From positions 1 to 64,000 of the forward strand of contig NZ_LFIP02000012.1 of NCBI RefSeq assembly GCF_001189235.2: 64,000 nt of DNA. The letters run 5' to 3'. Source of the DNA: Bradyrhizobium embrapense. Lineage in GTDB: Bacteria > Pseudomonadota > Alphaproteobacteria > Rhizobiales > Xanthobacteraceae. The notes under the pieces were generated by a model, which made no database searches, had not been told where the DNA came from, and saw nothing but the letters and a program-made list of their open reading frames with translations. The position numbers were made by a program, and so were the translations under genes. Of this stretch, positions 62,767 through 64,000 are shown piece by piece (within the stretch, counting starts at the first letter, position 1; every line of letters starts with the position of its first letter).

Positions 62767-62987
62767 AGTTCAACCGTGAAATTCGGCCCTCATATTCGGT
62801 CTTGCGTGCAGTCCGGTTCGGAGCAACTTTTCGTGTCTCCGGGCGGATGTTGCTGGCATGCCTGATCGAATTGCAGGCACGGCCGGCAATCGGGCAGGCC
62901 GCGACTTGAATGGATCATTCGAAAGGGATAACCACCCTTGCAACCGACTTCCCTCCCTCCTGCACCAGTTCAAAGGACTGATTTCCC

Positions 62988-63956
62988 ATGGCACGCGACA
63001 AGATTGCTCTGATTGGCTCCGGACAGATCGGCGGAACGCTGGCGCACCTCGTCGGCCTCAAGGAACTCGGAGACGTCGTGCTGTTCGACATCGCCGAGGG
63101 CGTGCCGCAGGGCAAGGCGCTCGACATCGCGCAGTCGTCGCCGGTCGACGGCTTCGACTCCAACCTGGTCGGCGCCAACTCCTATGAAGCGCTCGACGGC
63201 GCCAAGGTCTGCATCGTCACCGCCGGCGTGCCGCGCAAGCCCGGCATGAGCCGCGACGATCTGCTGTCGATCAACCTCAAGGTCATGGAGCAGGTCGGCG
63301 CCGGCATCAAGAAGTACGCGCCCGACGCCTTCGTCATCTGCATCACCAACCCGCTGGATGCGATGGTCTGGGCGCTGCAGAAGGCGTCCGGCCTGCCGCA
63401 CAAGAAGGTCGTCGGCATGGCCGGCGTGCTCGACTCCGCGCGCTTCCGCTACTTCCTGGCCGACGAATTCAACGTCTCGGTCGAGGACGTCACCGCCTTC
63501 GTGCTCGGCGGCCACGGCGACACCATGGTGCCGCTGACCCGCTACTCGACGGTTGCCGGCATTCCGCTGCCCGACCTCGTCAAGATGGGCTGGACCTCGC
63601 AGGCGCGCATCGACGAGATCGTCGACCGCACCCGTAACGGCGGCGCCGAGATCGTCAATCTGCTCAAGACCGGCTCGGCCTTCTACGCGCCGGCGGCGTC
63701 CGCGATCGCGATGGCCGAGAGCTATCTGAAGGACAAGAAGCGCGTACTGCCCTGCGCCGCCTATCTCAACGGCGAGTACGGCGTGAAGGACATGTATGTC
63801 GGCGTCCCCACCGTGATCGGCTCCAAGGGCGTCGAGCGCATCGTCGAGATCGAGCTCGCCGGCAAGGACCGTGAAGCCTTCGACAAGTCGGTCGGCGCGG
63901 TGCAGGGCCTGGTCGACGCCTGCAAGAAGATCGCGCCCGATCTGCTCGGCAAGTAA
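62988..63956 (+). CDS. mdh: Malate dehydrogenase
   Basis: A 322-residue NAD-dependent enzyme of the LDH-like malate dehydrogenase group. Cofactor motif ALIGSGQIGG, substrate-loop PRKPGMSRDDLL with its arginines, CITNPLDAMVW, and catalytic histidine GGHGDTMVPLTRYS. It ends 44 bp before the window edge; the usual following genes (sucCD) would lie outside. AAGGA precedes ATG 62988 by 10 nt. Confidence 0.97.
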   Translation: MARDKIALIGSGQIGGTLAHLVGLKELGDVVLFDIAEGVPQGKALDIAQSSPVDGFDSNLVGANSYEALDGAKVCIVTAGVPRKPGMSRDDLLSINLKVMEQVGAGIKKYAPDAFVICITNPLDAMVWALQKASGLPHKKVVGMAGVLDSARFRYFLADEFNVSVEDVTAFVLGGHGDTMVPLTRYSTVAGIPLPDLVKMGWTSQARIDEIVDRTRNGGAEIVNLLKTGSAFYAPAASAIAMAESYLKDKKRVLPCAAYLNGEYGVKDMYVGVPTVIGSKGVERIVEIELAGKDREAFDKSVGAVQGLVDACKKIAPDLLGK

Positions 63957-64000
63957 TCTCGATCGGCAATGGCCCCATAGGCGATTTCAATCGCCTGTCG

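Overview
This window looks like chromosomal core DNA of a Bradyrhizobium-type alphaproteobacterium (order Hyphomicrobiales). The grounds are uniformly high GC with strong third-position bias, the gene content (sdhCDAB, ccmABCDG beside acnA, ffh-rpsP-rimM and trmD-rplS, a short FtsY, DUF2794, DUF6455, DUF2336), and several families of palindromic intergenic repeats that I recognise as typical of Bradyrhizobium and Rhodopseudomonas genomes. This placement is inferred from the sequence; no search was run. No rRNA, tRNA, CRISPR array or prophage is seen. The only mobile element is a cut IS630-type transposase end at position 1.

Layout. 0-3.2 kb: IS630 fragment, then an acyl-CoA synthetase (ADP-forming) fused to a GNAT acetyltransferase. 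3.2-6.6 kb: succinate dehydrogenase operon sdhCDAB (minus). 7.3-12.3 kb: TauE/SafE permease, malonyl-CoA synthetase (matB) divergent from an SDR and enclosed by inverted copies of one intergenic repeat, then an MFS transporter. 12.6-14.8 kb: fasciclin protein, membrane cytochrome b and a Tat-exported molybdopterin enzyme. 14.8-17.3 kb: hypothetical gene and two exporters. 17.5-30 kb: leuB, asd, leuD and leuC interspersed with carbonic anhydrase, a CitE-like lyase, a cytochrome c, a glycosyltransferase and a cluster of tiny secreted His/Gly/Tyr-rich proteins.

30.4-37.7 kb: rplS, trmD, rimM, rpsP and ffh (minus), in the usual ribosome/SRP order but interrupted between rimM and trmD by an oxidoreductase, an MFS exporter and a divergent LysR regulator. 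38.1-47.5 kb: MBL hydrolase, SIMPL and GyrI-like periplasmic proteins, two very large hairpins, dapF-mtaB, DUF2336, a pseudouridine synthase, ftsY-yciB and a ComEA-like protein. 47.6-50.5 kb: cytochrome c maturation genes ccmABCDG (minus), with a ccmD of only 59 codons. 50.8-64 kb: acnA, DUF1223, a probable unannotated minus-strand small RNA, DUF2794, a Bax-inhibitor-1-like protein, the YbbP/YbbA-like ABC pair head-to-head with a tesA-like esterase, thpR, zapE and mdh.

Functionally, the window joins three TCA-cycle blocks (sdhCDAB, acnA, mdh), cytochrome c maturation, leucine biosynthesis (leuB, leuC, leuD), aspartate-family biosynthesis (asd, dapF), and ribosome/SRP assembly (rplS, trmD, rimM, rpsP, ffh, ftsY). 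I found no complete new defence or mobile system. The most notable unexplained signals are: an orphan intrinsic terminator and putative ~190-nt RNA at 54.64-54.83 kb; the twin hairpins at 40.9-41.06 kb; the chain of five hairpins at 28.44-28.63 kb, one of which overlaps a Shine-Dalgarno sequence; the interrupted rimM/trmD operon; and a 46-codon open frame in the leuC leader.
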